Positions 9,469 through 19,231 are shown, numbered from the stretch's first letter. The stretch is 38,018 nt of DNA from Hyphomicrobium sp. (GCA_025458125.1 JALOTA010000012.1:1-38018); one strand, 5' to 3'. The notes: generated by a model from the sequence alone, not told the origin. Numbers and translations are program-made.

Positions 9469-10695
9469 CTAGACGTCGACCTGCTCACTGGCGAGCCACG
9501 CGGCTGCCTGCTCCATTAATTGCCGCCCAACCGCTTCCTTGGACTGCGGCGGCCAGCTTGCCGTGTCTTCGCCCGTCACGAGATGCACCGTGGTCCGGTC
9601 GCCGCCGAAAGTTCCGGTGCCGGGAGAGACATCGTTGGCGACGATCCAGTCCGCGCCCTTCTCCTTGCGCTTCTTCTGGGCATGCGCGACGACGTTTTCG
9701 GTTTCCGCCGCGAACCCGATGACGAGCGCGGGCCGTCGCGAACCGCGTGCCGCAATCGCCCCGAGAATGTCGGGATTTTCGGCAAGCGACAGAACCGGCG
9801 CCACGGTGCCCTTTGCCTTTTTGATCTTCTGATCGGCCGCCGACGTCACCCGCCAGTCGGCCACCGCAGCGGCAAAGACGGCAATGTCCGCCGGCAGCGC
9901 AGTCTCCACCGCCGTCAGCATCTGGGCGGCCGTCTCAACCTTCACGACATCGACCCCCTTCGGATCGGCGATCGTCACCGGACCGGACACCAGCGTGACC
10001 CGCGCGCCAAGGGCCGCGGCTGCCGCCGCGATCGCATGGCCCTGCTTGCCGGATGAACGGTTCGCAATGTAGCGGACGGGATCGATCGGTTCGTGCGTCG
10101 GCCCGCTTGTGACGAGCACATGCCGGCCGGAAAGCGGCCCCTTCGCCGAGGGCACCACTCCGGCGAGAAGACCGAACACCGCGTCGGCGATCTCTGTCGC
10201 CTCCGCCATGCGGCCGACCCCACCTTCGCCGCGTTCGGCCATTTCACCCGTCATGGGCCCGATAAGATGAATTCCGTCGCTTTGAAGCTGCTGGACATTG
10301 CGTCGGGTGGCCGGGTGATCCCACATTCGCGGGTTCATGGCCGGCGCCGCCAGCACCGGCTTGTCGGTCGCCAGCAGGACGGCGGTGGCCAGATCGCTCG
10401 CCTGCCCTGTTGCCATTTTCGACAGGAGATCCGCGGTCGCAGGCGCGACGACGATAAGGTCCGTATCGCGCGCCAGACGGATATGGCCGATCTCGCGCTC
10501 GTCATCGAGATCGAAAAGATCGGTGAACACGCGGTCGTTCGAAAGCGCCCCGGCCGACAGCGGAGTCACGAATTTTTCCGCCGCGCGCGTTAGCACGGTG
10601 CGGACCGATGCACCCCGCTCCCGCAGCCGCCGTATCAACTCCAAACTTTTGTAGGCTGCAATGCCGCCGCCGATAATGAGAAGAACCCGCGTCAC
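9469..10695 (-). CDS. coaBC: Phosphopantothenoylcysteine decarboxylase / phosphopantothenate-cysteine ligase
   Basis: GGGIAAYKSLELIRRLRERG, APAMNPRMWDHPATRRN, VTSGPTHEPIDPVRYIANRSSGKQGHAIA motifs; abuts dut. Confidence 0.96.
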   Translation of the reverse strand: MTRVLLIIGGGIAAYKSLELIRRLRERGASVRTVLTRAAEKFVTPLSAGALSNDRVFTDLFDLDDEREIGHIRLARDTDLIVVAPATADLLSKMATGQASDLATAVLLATDKPVLAAPAMNPRMWDHPATRRNVQQLQSDGIHLIGPMTGEMAERGEGGVGRMAEATEIADAVFGLLAGVVPSAKGPLSGRHVLVTSGPTHEPIDPVRYIANRSSGKQGHAIAAAAAALGARVTLVSGPVTIADPKGVDVVKVETAAQMLTAVETALPADIAVFAAAVADWRVTSAADQKIKKAKGTVAPVLSLAENPDILGAIAARGSRRPALVIGFAAETENVVAHAQKKRKEKGADWIVANDVSPGTGTFGGDRTTVHLVTGEDTASWPPQSKEAVGRQLMEQAAAWLASEQVDV

Positions 10696-10873
10696 GAAAG
10701 CTCCGGCACCCTTGATGGTGGTTAATGCAGGCGGACGATCATCCGCTGCAAAAGGAAGCCTTCATTACCATGCTCCCGGGCGCCATGTGTTAAATGCGTC
10801 CCTGCGGGAAGCCATTGCGCCGAGCGATTTGCAGCACTAGCTACACGCAGTCATCAACGGAGACGATTAGAAC

Positions 10874-11383
10874 ATGACACGAGGGATCTGGCTTGGCGCG
10901 CTTTTCGTCCTGTGGGCACCGGTATGTGCCATGGCCGACGAATATGAAGCCGGCGGCATAACGGTCGCGCATCCATGGGCGCGGGCGACACCAGGCGGGG
11001 CGACGGTTGGCGCGGCCTACGCGCAGATCAAGGCAAAAGACGGTGAACCCGACGTTCTCGTGGCGGCGTCGTCCCCGGTGGCCGGCCGGGTCGAAATCCA
11101 TACGCACTCCATGGACGGAGGCGTCATGAAGATGCGCCGGATAGAAAAACTGCCGATCGCCGGCGGCGCCTCGGCCGTCCTCAAGCCGTCTGGCGACCAC
11201 ATCATGCTGTTTGACCTGAAGGAGCCCCTCAAGGAAGGGGCCCTTCTGCCGATTACGCTCGTTTTCGAGAAAGCAGGTGAGGTCAAGATCGAGGCCACGA
11301 TCGAACCGCCGGGTGCCAAGGGGCCGCACGGATTGGATGACCAACCCGGCGATCAGGGTCATTCCGGGCACGACAAACACTGA
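10874..11383 (+). CDS. Copper chaperone PCu(A)C family, secreted
   Basis: Signal peptide; ITVAHPWARATPGGATVGAAYAQI..., EIHTHSMDGGVMKMRRIEKLPI..., LKPSGDHIMLFDLKEPLKEG; His/Met copper motif; His-rich tail. Confidence 0.93.
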   Translation: MTRGIWLGALFVLWAPVCAMADEYEAGGITVAHPWARATPGGATVGAAYAQIKAKDGEPDVLVAASSPVAGRVEIHTHSMDGGVMKMRRIEKLPIAGGASAVLKPSGDHIMLFDLKEPLKEGALLPITLVFEKAGEVKIEATIEPPGAKGPHGLDDQPGDQGHSGHDKH

Positions 11384-11407
11384 GTTGTGCTGACCACGAT
11401 TGGAACA

Positions 11408-11419
11408 GAAACCGGTTTC
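11408..11419. repeat. Perfect 12-bp palindrome GAAACCGGTTTC
   Basis: Intergenic, nested within AACAG...CTGTT (11404-11435) outer arms. Confidence 0.5.
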
Positions 11420-11482
11420 AACCGATTTTGCTGTTGCCCTGTCGGAACTCGAAAATTTAAGGGTCCCGACCTCTTCAAGTGC

Positions 11483-11511
11483 TTGACATGCGTCAGCGTG
11501 TCCAACATCCT
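11483..11511 (+). promoter_or_regulatory. Candidate sigma70 promoter for the aldolase/symporter/glpD cluster
   Basis: TTGACA-N17-CATCCT upstream of ATG 11578; consensus -35 but weak -10. Confidence 0.35.
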
Positions 11512-11577
11512 CCGCGCCGTCGGGAAAGGACGACCCGATCCGAAAAAAACGCTCTCGTTATAGCTCTCGAATCGCCA

Positions 11578-12345
11578 ATGCGAGAAAACGCGATCAAGGC
11601 CAGGATTGCCGCTGGCAAGCCCGTACTCAACGCGTGGTGCTCCATCGCGAGTTCGCATGTGGCGGAAGCAATTGCCCACCAGGGCGTCGACAGTGTCACG
11701 ATCGATCTGCAGCACGGCGCCATCGACTTCGCTGCCGCGTTCCAGATGTTGCAAGGTGTTTCGACCTCGCCCGCTGTTCCTCTCGCGCGCGTACCCTGGA
11801 ACGAGCCGAGCATTATGTCGAAGGTGCTCGACGCGGGCGCCTTCGGCATCATCTGCCCGATGATCGAAACGCAGGCCGAGGCTGAAGCCTTCGTAGCGGC
11901 CTGCCGCTATCCACCGCAGGGCTCACGCTCCTACGGCCCCAACCGCGTCTCTTTTTACGCTGGACCGGATTACGCGCGGCACGCCAACCGTGAAATTCTG
12001 CTGCTGGCGCAGATCGAAACGCGCCGGGCCGTCGAGAACGTCAATGCTATACTCTCGGTCCCAGGCCTCGACGGCATCTATGTCGGTCCGGGCGATCTGT
12101 CCCTCTCCTATGGCGCGGCGCCCAGCATGTCACCCACCGATCCGGTCGTCTTGAAAGCCATGGGCGAGGTGCGGGAGCGGGCCCGCGCGACAGGCCTGAT
12201 CGCCGCGATCCACACCGATGGCGCCGCAACGGCGAGACGCCGGTTCGAGGAGGGTTTCCAGTTCTGCTCTCTCCCGACCGATGTGCGGCTTCTGATCGAC
12301 GCCGTCAGAGCCGCGGTCCACACCGCCAAGTCAACCGTCCCCTGA
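11578..12345 (+). CDS. HpcH/HpaI aldolase family protein (2-keto-3-deoxy-sugar / 4-hydroxy-2-oxo acid aldolase)
   Basis: NAWCSIASSHVAEAIAHQGVDSVTIDLQHGAID, GAFGIICPMIETQAEAEAFV, RSYGPNR, DGIYVGPGDLSLSYG motifs. Confidence 0.93.
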   Translation: MRENAIKARIAAGKPVLNAWCSIASSHVAEAIAHQGVDSVTIDLQHGAIDFAAAFQMLQGVSTSPAVPLARVPWNEPSIMSKVLDAGAFGIICPMIETQAEAEAFVAACRYPPQGSRSYGPNRVSFYAGPDYARHANREILLLAQIETRRAVENVNAILSVPGLDGIYVGPGDLSLSYGAAPSMSPTDPVVLKAMGEVRERARATGLIAAIHTDGAATARRRFEEGFQFCSLPTDVRLLIDAVRAAVHTAKSTVP

Positions 12346-12428
12346 GAAGGGCTGCGTGCTTTGCGCACCGGGCGACATTTGACTACTGTCGTCCCCGAAT
12401 CTCGGTCCCGGAAACCCGGAAAATTGCC

Positions 12429-12857
12429 ATGCGAACGCTCGAGGCCGCTGTTGGCCTCCTCATCATGGTCGCGGCAGGCCTTCTGGCAGGCGGCGCGGCA
12501 TCCGCGATTGCGCCTCTCGCCCCGGCGGGACTGGGGCCGACACTGGCCCTCGCCGGAGCCGGCGCCACGATAGCCGCCCATGGAATGACGGGGCGCTTCG
12601 CACAACGCTCGTCCCCGCTTGCCGCCGGCCGCTGGCGCGCACTCTTCTATGTGCTGCTCGTCATGACGCTTGCCGCCGCTCTCCCCCTGGCCGTCGAACT
12701 TCTCGATCTGTTCTCCATCGCGGGCTTCCCCGTCGGCTACTATCTCGCAGCGCAAGGACTGCTCATTGTCTTCGCGATGATTGCATTCCGCGCCTCCTAC
12801 CACCCGGAAGAAACGGAACCCGATGCGGCGGAGATGACTACGGCCGGGGACGCATGA
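12429..12857 (+). CDS. Small membrane protein resembling the DUF4212 small subunit of sodium/substrate symporters
   Basis: Several TM segments; FSIAGFPVGYYLAAQGLLIVFAMIAFRA resembles the DUF4212 core; 4-bp ATGA overlap with the large-subunit ORF. Confidence 0.65.
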   Translation: MRTLEAAVGLLIMVAAGLLAGGAASAIAPLAPAGLGPTLALAGAGATIAAHGMTGRFAQRSSPLAAGRWRALFYVLLVMTLAAALPLAVELLDLFSIAGFPVGYYLAAQGLLIVFAMIAFRASYHPEETEPDAAEMTTAGDA

Positions 12858-14923
12858 TGTTATCGGGCATCTCCTTGCTCATTCTGAGCACCTTTATCCT
12901 GCTGCTCGCGATACTGGTGCTGGCGATCGTTGCTCGGTCGTCCGAGTTTATCGCTCATTGCCGCGGCAGCGGCGGCGCAGGCCCGCTCGCAGGCGGCCTC
13001 TCCATGGCAGGATTGTTTGCGCTGTCGGTGACGGCGTTTCTGCCGGGTCTCGTATATCAGCACGGGTTCGATGCGCTTTTGCCTTCGGCGGGAATTGCCG
13101 GCGGACTGCTGATCCTCTCCGTCCTGGTCGGTCCGGCATTGACGCGCCGTGATGCGGCGACGCTGCCTGAACTCGTCGGACAGCGCTTCGGCCGCATTGC
13201 TCGAGCTCTCACTTTGCTTGTTTCCGTGACTGCCTCGGCAGGACTGCTCATCGGGGCGTTGTCCGCGACCTCATCGCTAGCCGCCGGTCTGCTGCATTTT
13301 CCCATCGTGACGACTGCGCTGGCTTTGGCAGCTGCCATTTCGTTGATTGTCATGCCCGGAGGCTTGAAGTCGGTCATTTCCGGCAGCCGCCTCGTCGCTT
13401 TTCTTACGGGCCTTGCGCTGCTTGGCCTCTTCGGGATCGTCTGCGCCGTCTTGCTTGGCAACCCGATCCCTCCTCTCGCCTACGGCAAAGTGCTGTCCGA
13501 AATCCGTCCCGCCGAAATGGCTCTCATTGAACAGGGCGCTGTCGATTTCGGCGTCTTCAAGCCCTTCATGCGAGCGTTTCTCACGATCGATCGCCTGAAC
13601 TGGGCATTGCTCGCCATCAGCCTGATGGCCGCGGTGGCCGCGCTGCCGCCACTGGTTCAGGCGACTGGCACCTTCCTGCCGGCCAGCGCCCGTCGCGGCC
13701 TCGCCTGGACATTGACCTTTCTCGTGATCGCGCTCAGCACCGTACCGGCCCTATCGGCGTTGGCTCGCCTCGAAACGTACCGCGTCGTGGCGGCCAGCGG
13801 CAGCTTCTCCGATCTTCCCGATTGGATCCGCCGCGGATCCGAAGTCGGTGCGGTCGAATTGCATGGAACTTCGCTCGCTCTGGTCGACGCTGTCGCCCGG
13901 GACGTCGCCTCGGGCGCCGAGAGTATCGGTGGCGTTTCCACGGCGCGGGCGGATGCCGGAATCAGGGCGGAAGCACATTGGCAACGCCTCGACCCTGCCG
14001 TGCAGGAGGCCGTGCTCGATCTCGCCCGCCGTGTTCAGACACAGCCGGCGGCCCCGTTGCCGGACCGCTGGACCGTCTACGTCGATACGGTCGTGATGGC
14101 CGCAGCGACAGCGGCGGGAAACATCAGCGGCAAGCCCAACCTCGCGTCCATTGCCATCCAACCTCAATATCTGTTGCTCGCACTTCCTCACGCCGCAGGC
14201 TTTCCAGCCATCGTCTCGATCACGGTCATCGCGACCATACTCGCTGCGGGATTGATTTCAGCGGCCGCCCTCGTCTCCGTTCTCTCGTCGATGCTCGTGC
14301 GCGATGGTGTCACGGTTCTCACCGGCACCCACCTTGGCAATGGCGCAGAGGTTATGGCCGTCCGTTTGACGTCGATTGCGCTCGCCTTCGCCTTCTCGTT
14401 GGCCGCGGCGCTGATCCCTCTGACGGCCGATGTCCTCTTTGTCGTGAGCCTGACGCTGTCCGCCTGCGTTTTGTTCCCCGCGCTGGTGCTGACGCTCTGG
14501 GTCCCGCGCTGCAACGCGATCGGTTTCCTCGCCGCACTGCTCACCGGTCTCGCCATCGGCACCTATTATCTCGCGGGCACGGCGATCTACAGTGTGCCGT
14601 TCTATGAGACCTGGGCAGAACTCTCGAGCGCCGGACCCGACGCCTTCGCCGAATACGAGGAGGCCCGCGACATCTGGGTTTCGGCCGAAGGCGACGAGCG
14701 CTCGGCTGCTTTCGCCGATCTTGCCGCTCGGACCACAGGAAGCCTGTGGAGTCCGGGGCTGGCGAATTGGTTTGGCATCGCGCCCGCTGCCGTGCCCGTC
14801 ATTGCGGCGCCCATCGCGATCCTAGTCGGGATTCTCCTTGGCTTCGCCGGCGCATTGAGGCGCCGTCCGGTGAAGCGCGCGGAAGACAGCATTCCCGCTC
14901 CATCGTCACGGGTCCGGCTGTGA
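12854..14923 (+). CDS. Sodium:solute symporter family protein (large subunit)
   Basis: About 12+ TM segments; TLPELVGQRFG near the N-terminus; C-terminal VPFYETWAELSSAGPDAF...GLANWFGI typical of SSS proteins paired with DUF4212. Confidence 0.82.
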   Translation: MMLSGISLLILSTFILLLAILVLAIVARSSEFIAHCRGSGGAGPLAGGLSMAGLFALSVTAFLPGLVYQHGFDALLPSAGIAGGLLILSVLVGPALTRRDAATLPELVGQRFGRIARALTLLVSVTASAGLLIGALSATSSLAAGLLHFPIVTTALALAAAISLIVMPGGLKSVISGSRLVAFLTGLALLGLFGIVCAVLLGNPIPPLAYGKVLSEIRPAEMALIEQGAVDFGVFKPFMRAFLTIDRLNWALLAISLMAAVAALPPLVQATGTFLPASARRGLAWTLTFLVIALSTVPALSALARLETYRVVAASGSFSDLPDWIRRGSEVGAVELHGTSLALVDAVARDVASGAESIGGVSTARADAGIRAEAHWQRLDPAVQEAVLDLARRVQTQPAAPLPDRWTVYVDTVVMAAATAAGNISGKPNLASIAIQPQYLLLALPHAAGFPAIVSITVIATILAAGLISAAALVSVLSSMLVRDGVTVLTGTHLGNGAEVMAVRLTSIALAFAFSLAAALIPLTADVLFVVSLTLSACVLFPALVLTLWVPRCNAIGFLAALLTGLAIGTYYLAGTAIYSVPFYETWAELSSAGPDAFAEYEEARDIWVSAEGDERSAAFADLAARTTGSLWSPGLANWFGIAPAAVPVIAAPIAILVGILLGFAGALRRRPVKRAEDSIPAPSSRVRL

Positions 14924-16428
14924 TGACAAACGCCGTCTTCGATCTTCTGGTCGTGGGTGGCGGCATCAACGGAGCCGGCATTGCCGCCGACGCGGCCGGC
15001 CGGGGACTTTCGGTCTGCCTCGTCGAAATGGGCGATCTGGCCAGTGGGACATCCCAGTGGAGTTCGAAACTTGTCCATGGCGGCTTGCGATACCTGGAAC
15101 ATTACGAGTTCCGCCTTGTTCGCGAAGCACTGGCCGAACGCGAGATCATGCTCTCACGCGCCCCGCATATCGTTCGGCCTTTGCGGTTCATCATGCCCCT
15201 CGCGCCGAGCGCGCGATCCAGCCTCAAGATCCGGGCGGGCCTCTTTCTCTATGACCATCTGGCGCGGCGCCGCCGCATCCCGCGCTCGCGGCCGGTCGAT
15301 CTTTCGTCGGACCCGGCAGGCCGCGCCCTTAGCCGCCAATTCCATCACGGTTTTTCCTATTGGGATTGCTGGGTCGATGACGCACGTCTCGTTGTCCTCA
15401 ATGCGCGGCTTGCGGCTTCTCTCGGCGCGCTCATTCGGACCCGAACGCGGCTCGTCAGCTTCGACCGAGGCGCGGATGCATGGTCCGCCACCGTTGAAAA
15501 CTCCGGCCGGCTCGACACCTATCGCGCCCGAGCGATCATCAATGCCGCGGGGCCTTGGGCCGGCGAAGTCGCCGCTCTTGAACGATCCAATATCAAATCG
15601 GAATCGACGAATGTCAGCCTCGTCAAAGGCAGTCATATCGTGGTGCCGCGGATCGCTGGCGGCGATGACGGGTACCTCCTACAAAACACCGATGGCCGTG
15701 TCGTCTTTGTCCTCCCGTTTGAAGATGCCTTCACGTTGATCGGAACGACGGATGTCCCGGTCGACGGTTCACCTGCCGAAGCGGTCTGCACCTTCGAGGA
15801 GGAGGACTACCTGCTGGCCGCCGCCAACCGTTACCTGGCCACGCCGCTGACGCGCCGCGAGATCATATGGCGGTTCGCGGGCGTCCGACCTCTTCAGACC
15901 GGCCCGGTTGGAGTAGAGCCGTCGTCGCTCAGCCGAGACTATCAGTTGGTCCAGTCGGGAAGCCGGCACGGCGAGTTCATGCTATCGGTGATCGGCGGCA
16001 AGATCACCACGTACCGAGCTCTGGCCGAAGCCGCGGTCCGGCGCCTGGAACCCCTTTTCCCCGGCCTCGCGCCGAATTGGACGGCGGCACGCCCACTGCC
16101 CGGCGGCGACATTCCAAACGAAGACTCCAGCCTTTACCTGGAAGGACTGGCCCGGCTCTACGCGTGGGTTCCCGACCCCGTCATGCACGCCCTCGTCCGC
16201 CGCCACGGTACGCTCGCACGCGAGGTCATCGGCGACGCCCGCAGGCTCGAAGACATGGGGCGCTTTTTCGCTGGAAGCCTCAGCGAACGCGAGGTCGCTT
16301 ACTTCGCCGAAAACGAGTGGGCAAAGACCCCGGAAGATGTCCTCTGGCGAAGAACGAAAGCCGGCCTTCACTTCGCATCGCAGGACGCGCGGGCTGCGGC
16401 ATCGGCAGCGATCGAGGCTCAATTGTAG
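14923..16428 (+). CDS. glpD: Aerobic glycerol-3-phosphate dehydrogenase
   Basis: FDLLVVGGGINGAGIAADAAGRGLSVCLVEMGDLASGTSQWSSKLVHGGLRYLEHYEFRLVREAL motif set; start overlaps the upstream stop (TGATG). Confidence 0.95.
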   Translation: MTNAVFDLLVVGGGINGAGIAADAAGRGLSVCLVEMGDLASGTSQWSSKLVHGGLRYLEHYEFRLVREALAEREIMLSRAPHIVRPLRFIMPLAPSARSSLKIRAGLFLYDHLARRRRIPRSRPVDLSSDPAGRALSRQFHHGFSYWDCWVDDARLVVLNARLAASLGALIRTRTRLVSFDRGADAWSATVENSGRLDTYRARAIINAAGPWAGEVAALERSNIKSESTNVSLVKGSHIVVPRIAGGDDGYLLQNTDGRVVFVLPFEDAFTLIGTTDVPVDGSPAEAVCTFEEEDYLLAAANRYLATPLTRREIIWRFAGVRPLQTGPVGVEPSSLSRDYQLVQSGSRHGEFMLSVIGGKITTYRALAEAAVRRLEPLFPGLAPNWTAARPLPGGDIPNEDSSLYLEGLARLYAWVPDPVMHALVRRHGTLAREVIGDARRLEDMGRFFAGSLSEREVAYFAENEWAKTPEDVLWRRTKAGLHFASQDARAAASAAIEAQL

Positions 16429-16559
16429 TCCTGGCCTGCAAATTAGGCGGCTACGGATGATTTTTCCGCTCAACTTGGCTACAACTTGAACGTCAGACAG
16501 CGCCACAAGTCGTAATGCGTCCGAAAGGGTGCCGACGCAGTCTTTTTATTTCTCACTGA

Positions 16560-16705
16560 CATTCCACTTGGTGGAGCCAAGCCAAAAAAATGCAAAAATT
16601 ACTTAAGGTCCAAGCATAGCCAAGATAAGTAGAAATAGAAAATGAGAGGAAACGCAAAATATATCTTCGTTTTAACCAATGATTAAATTTTAGCTCTGGA
16701 TGGAT
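16560..16705. other. AT-rich intergenic patch
   Basis: ccaaaaaaatgcaaaaattacttaagg...gaaatagaaaatgagaggaaacgcaaaatatatcttcgttttaaccaatgattaaatttt, in clear contrast to the GC-rich surroundings. Confidence 0.8.
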
Positions 16706-16750
16706 TTGATCCGCGTGTAGGCAGCCTCGGCGATACAAGCGCTCTACGGT

Positions 16751-16762
16751 CCCTGTACAGGG
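16751..16762. repeat. Perfect 12-bp palindrome CCCTGTACAGGG
   Basis: About 33 bp upstream of the ATG at 16796; candidate operator. Confidence 0.55.
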
Positions 16763-16795
16763 GCGTGGCAGACCGATCGATGGGGAGCTCAAGTC

Positions 16796-17455
16796 ATGCG
16801 TCGAGATGTACTGGCCAGCATTCGTGCGGCCGTCTCCGTTCTTGCCGGCATCGTGCTGGCCTTCGCGTTTGCCGAAACCGCAGCTGCGAAACCCACAGGC
16901 TGGCAGAGCGAGAGCGAACTTCGCAAATCGGGTCCGAACGCATGGGCGGGCTACGGTGAATCGGGCTACGTCGCCCGTCCGAAATCAGCGACCCGAGCGA
17001 ACCGGGCCAAGTCCAAGGCATTCAAGGCGTACGGCTCCGCTTACGGCTCCAAGTCGAAAAAGTCGGTCTCCAAGGCTAAGCCGAAGAAGTACGCTGCCCT
17101 CGATACCGGCGCGATGGTCGATGCGCTCCCGCCCGCCAAGAGCCTGACCGGCGGCGGGGTTCGCTGGGCCGCGTCAGCCTCCTGTCTCAACGGAACGCTG
17201 AGATCTGTCGTCGAGCAGGTCGCGAGTTACGCCCGCGTCACGGTCAACTCCACCTGCCGCAGCAAGTCGCACAATCGTAAGGTTGGCGGCGCGTCGAAGT
17301 CGCACCACCTCACCGGTGATGCCGTGGATTTCCGCGTCCACGGTAATGTCAGCGCCGTCTACGCCTTCCTGCGCAGCTCCGGTTCCCTAGGCGGGGTGAA
17401 GCATTACGGCGGTGGCCTCTTCCACATCGATACGGGACCGAAGCGGAGCTGGTGA
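16796..17455 (+). CDS. Secreted M15A-type (D-Ala-D-Ala carboxypeptidase-like) peptidase
   Basis: Signal peptide; Lys-rich linker; C-terminal STCRSKSHNRKVGGASKSHHLTGDAVDFRVHG...GGVKHYGGGLFHIDTGPKRSW with H/D/H metal ligands of peptidase M15A. Confidence 0.85.
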   Translation: MRRDVLASIRAAVSVLAGIVLAFAFAETAAAKPTGWQSESELRKSGPNAWAGYGESGYVARPKSATRANRAKSKAFKAYGSAYGSKSKKSVSKAKPKKYAALDTGAMVDALPPAKSLTGGGVRWAASASCLNGTLRSVVEQVASYARVTVNSTCRSKSHNRKVGGASKSHHLTGDAVDFRVHGNVSAVYAFLRSSGSLGGVKHYGGGLFHIDTGPKRSW

Positions 17456-17476
17456 CACCCATCGCCCACGGGTAGA

Positions 17477-19231
17477 TCAGCCGCTGCCGGATCCGGGACG
17501 GCTGCCCGAGATGGTCCGGTGCAGCATCAAAACCGGCACAAGACCCACGAGTACGATAGCCAGCGCCCCGAGCGCGGCCCTCTCGAATTGTTCCAGAGCC
17601 GTCAATCCGTAGACGTGGGTGGCCAGCGTCTCGAAATTGAAGGGGCGGAGCAGCAGGGTCGCCGGTAACTCCTTCATCGCGTCGACGAAGACCAGCAGGC
17701 CGGCGGCACCCATTGCCGGTAGAAGAAGCGGCAGGTGCACGCGACGAAGCGCCGAAAACGGAGTTTCGCCCAACGTCCGCGCCGCCGCATCGAGATTGGG
17801 TGAAACCTTCTGCAACCCGGCTTCGATGTTGCCCAGCGCCACCGTCAGAAAGCGCGTCGTCAGCGCGAACACGAGAGCGAAAATCGTACCAGACAGGATC
17901 AGCCCGGTTCCAAAGCCGAACCTGTCGCGCATGAACGCATCGATGCCGTTGTCGAACGCAGCGAACGGGATCAGGACGCCGATCGCCAGCACGGTTCCCG
18001 GAAGGGCATAGCCCAGTCCCGCCGTACGAAGAGCGACGGCCACGAGGCGTTGGCTCGATACCCGTCCCGCATAGGCGAGCAGCAGTGACAGGAAGACCGC
18101 GACGGCCGCGACCGCGCCCGCAACAAGAATGCTGTTCATCGCCGCCGGCAGGAAACCATCGGCAACTGCGTCTGCGGCATGGGTGATGGCGTGACGGGCC
18201 AGCACCACAACCGGCACGGCAAAACCAATGATCACCGGCAGCGCGCAGGCTGCCGCCGCCATGTAGCCGCGCCAGCCCTCGATATCCTGGAATGCAATGG
18301 CTCGGTAACGCCCCGTCGTGTGGTGAAACCGGCTGTCGCCGCGTGCCAGACGTTCGAGAACGAGGACCAGGACCACCGCAAAGAGCCCGACGAGGGCGAT
18401 CTGTGTTGCACCCGGAAGATTGGCGCGCTGCAGCCACGTCACGTAGATGCTGACCGACAGCGTCTCTACGCCCAGGTACTGCACGGCTCCAAGATCGTTG
18501 AGTGTTTCCATGACGACAAGCGCACAACCCGCCGCCAGAGCCGGCCGCGCAAGAGGCAGGGCAACCCGCCGAAACGTTCCCAGAGAACTCTGTCCGAGTG
18601 TCCTCGCCACCTCGAGCACACACATGGATTGCTGCACAAAACTCGCCCGCGCCGTCAGATACACATAGGGATAAAGAACGGCGGATAGCACCGCGATCGC
18701 GCCACCCTGCGATCGGATGTCGGGGAACCAATAGTCGCGTGGCGTTGCAAATCCGCCGATCGATCGCACAGCGCTTTGCACCGGCCCACCGAAGTCGAGG
18801 AGTTCAACGTAGCAATACGCGACGATATAGGTCGGAATCGCCAGCGGCAGTACCAGCAGGCGGTCGAACAGCGCCCTGCCGGGGAAGCGATACATGGTGA
18901 CCAGCCATGCTGTCGCGGTTCCTACGACCAGTGTCACCGCACCTGTTCCACAGACGAGTACAAACGTCGACCACGCGGCGACCGGTAGAACCGTACTCAG
19001 TAGATGCGGCCATTCATTGTTGGTCGAAGAAAGAGCAAGAGCGCAAATTCCGGCGACGGGCAGCAACATGAGCGCTGCCACGCCGAGCGCCAGTACAGTC
19101 CAGAACGGCTGATCCGAGCTGCTCGAACGAAACATGCCCGACGCGGACCGCCATCCGCCCGAGCGCCGGCGCTGCGGAGGCTCGGACCGGCCACCCGTGG
19201 GAAGCGGCGTCAGGACCGCCTCAGGCATCAC
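17477..19231 (-). CDS. Ferric-iron ABC transporter permease, fused double-domain FbpB/SfuB type
   Basis: 584 aa with two BPD_transp_1-like halves (RRVALPLARPALAAGCALVVMETLNDLGAVQYLG and RRVHLPLLLPAMGAAGLLVFVDAMKELPATLLLRPF). Confidence 0.92.
   Translation of the reverse strand: MMPEAVLTPLPTGGRSEPPQRRRSGGWRSASGMFRSSSSDQPFWTVLALGVAALMLLPVAGICALALSSTNNEWPHLLSTVLPVAAWSTFVLVCGTGAVTLVVGTATAWLVTMYRFPGRALFDRLLVLPLAIPTYIVAYCYVELLDFGGPVQSAVRSIGGFATPRDYWFPDIRSQGGAIAVLSAVLYPYVYLTARASFVQQSMCVLEVARTLGQSSLGTFRRVALPLARPALAAGCALVVMETLNDLGAVQYLGVETLSVSIYVTWLQRANLPGATQIALVGLFAVVLVLVLERLARGDSRFHHTTGRYRAIAFQDIEGWRGYMAAAACALPVIIGFAVPVVVLARHAITHAADAVADGFLPAAMNSILVAGAVAAVAVFLSLLLAYAGRVSSQRLVAVALRTAGLGYALPGTVLAIGVLIPFAAFDNGIDAFMRDRFGFGTGLILSGTIFALVFALTTRFLTVALGNIEAGLQKVSPNLDAAARTLGETPFSALRRVHLPLLLPAMGAAGLLVFVDAMKELPATLLLRPFNFETLATHVYGLTALEQFERAALGALAIVLVGLVPVLMLHRTISGSRPGSGSG

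Noticed and set aside
16553-16792. 79 aa minus-strand ORF in the AT-rich patch
   Set aside because: No recognisable domain; lies in a likely non-coding region and reaches the next gene's start region; coding evidence insufficient.
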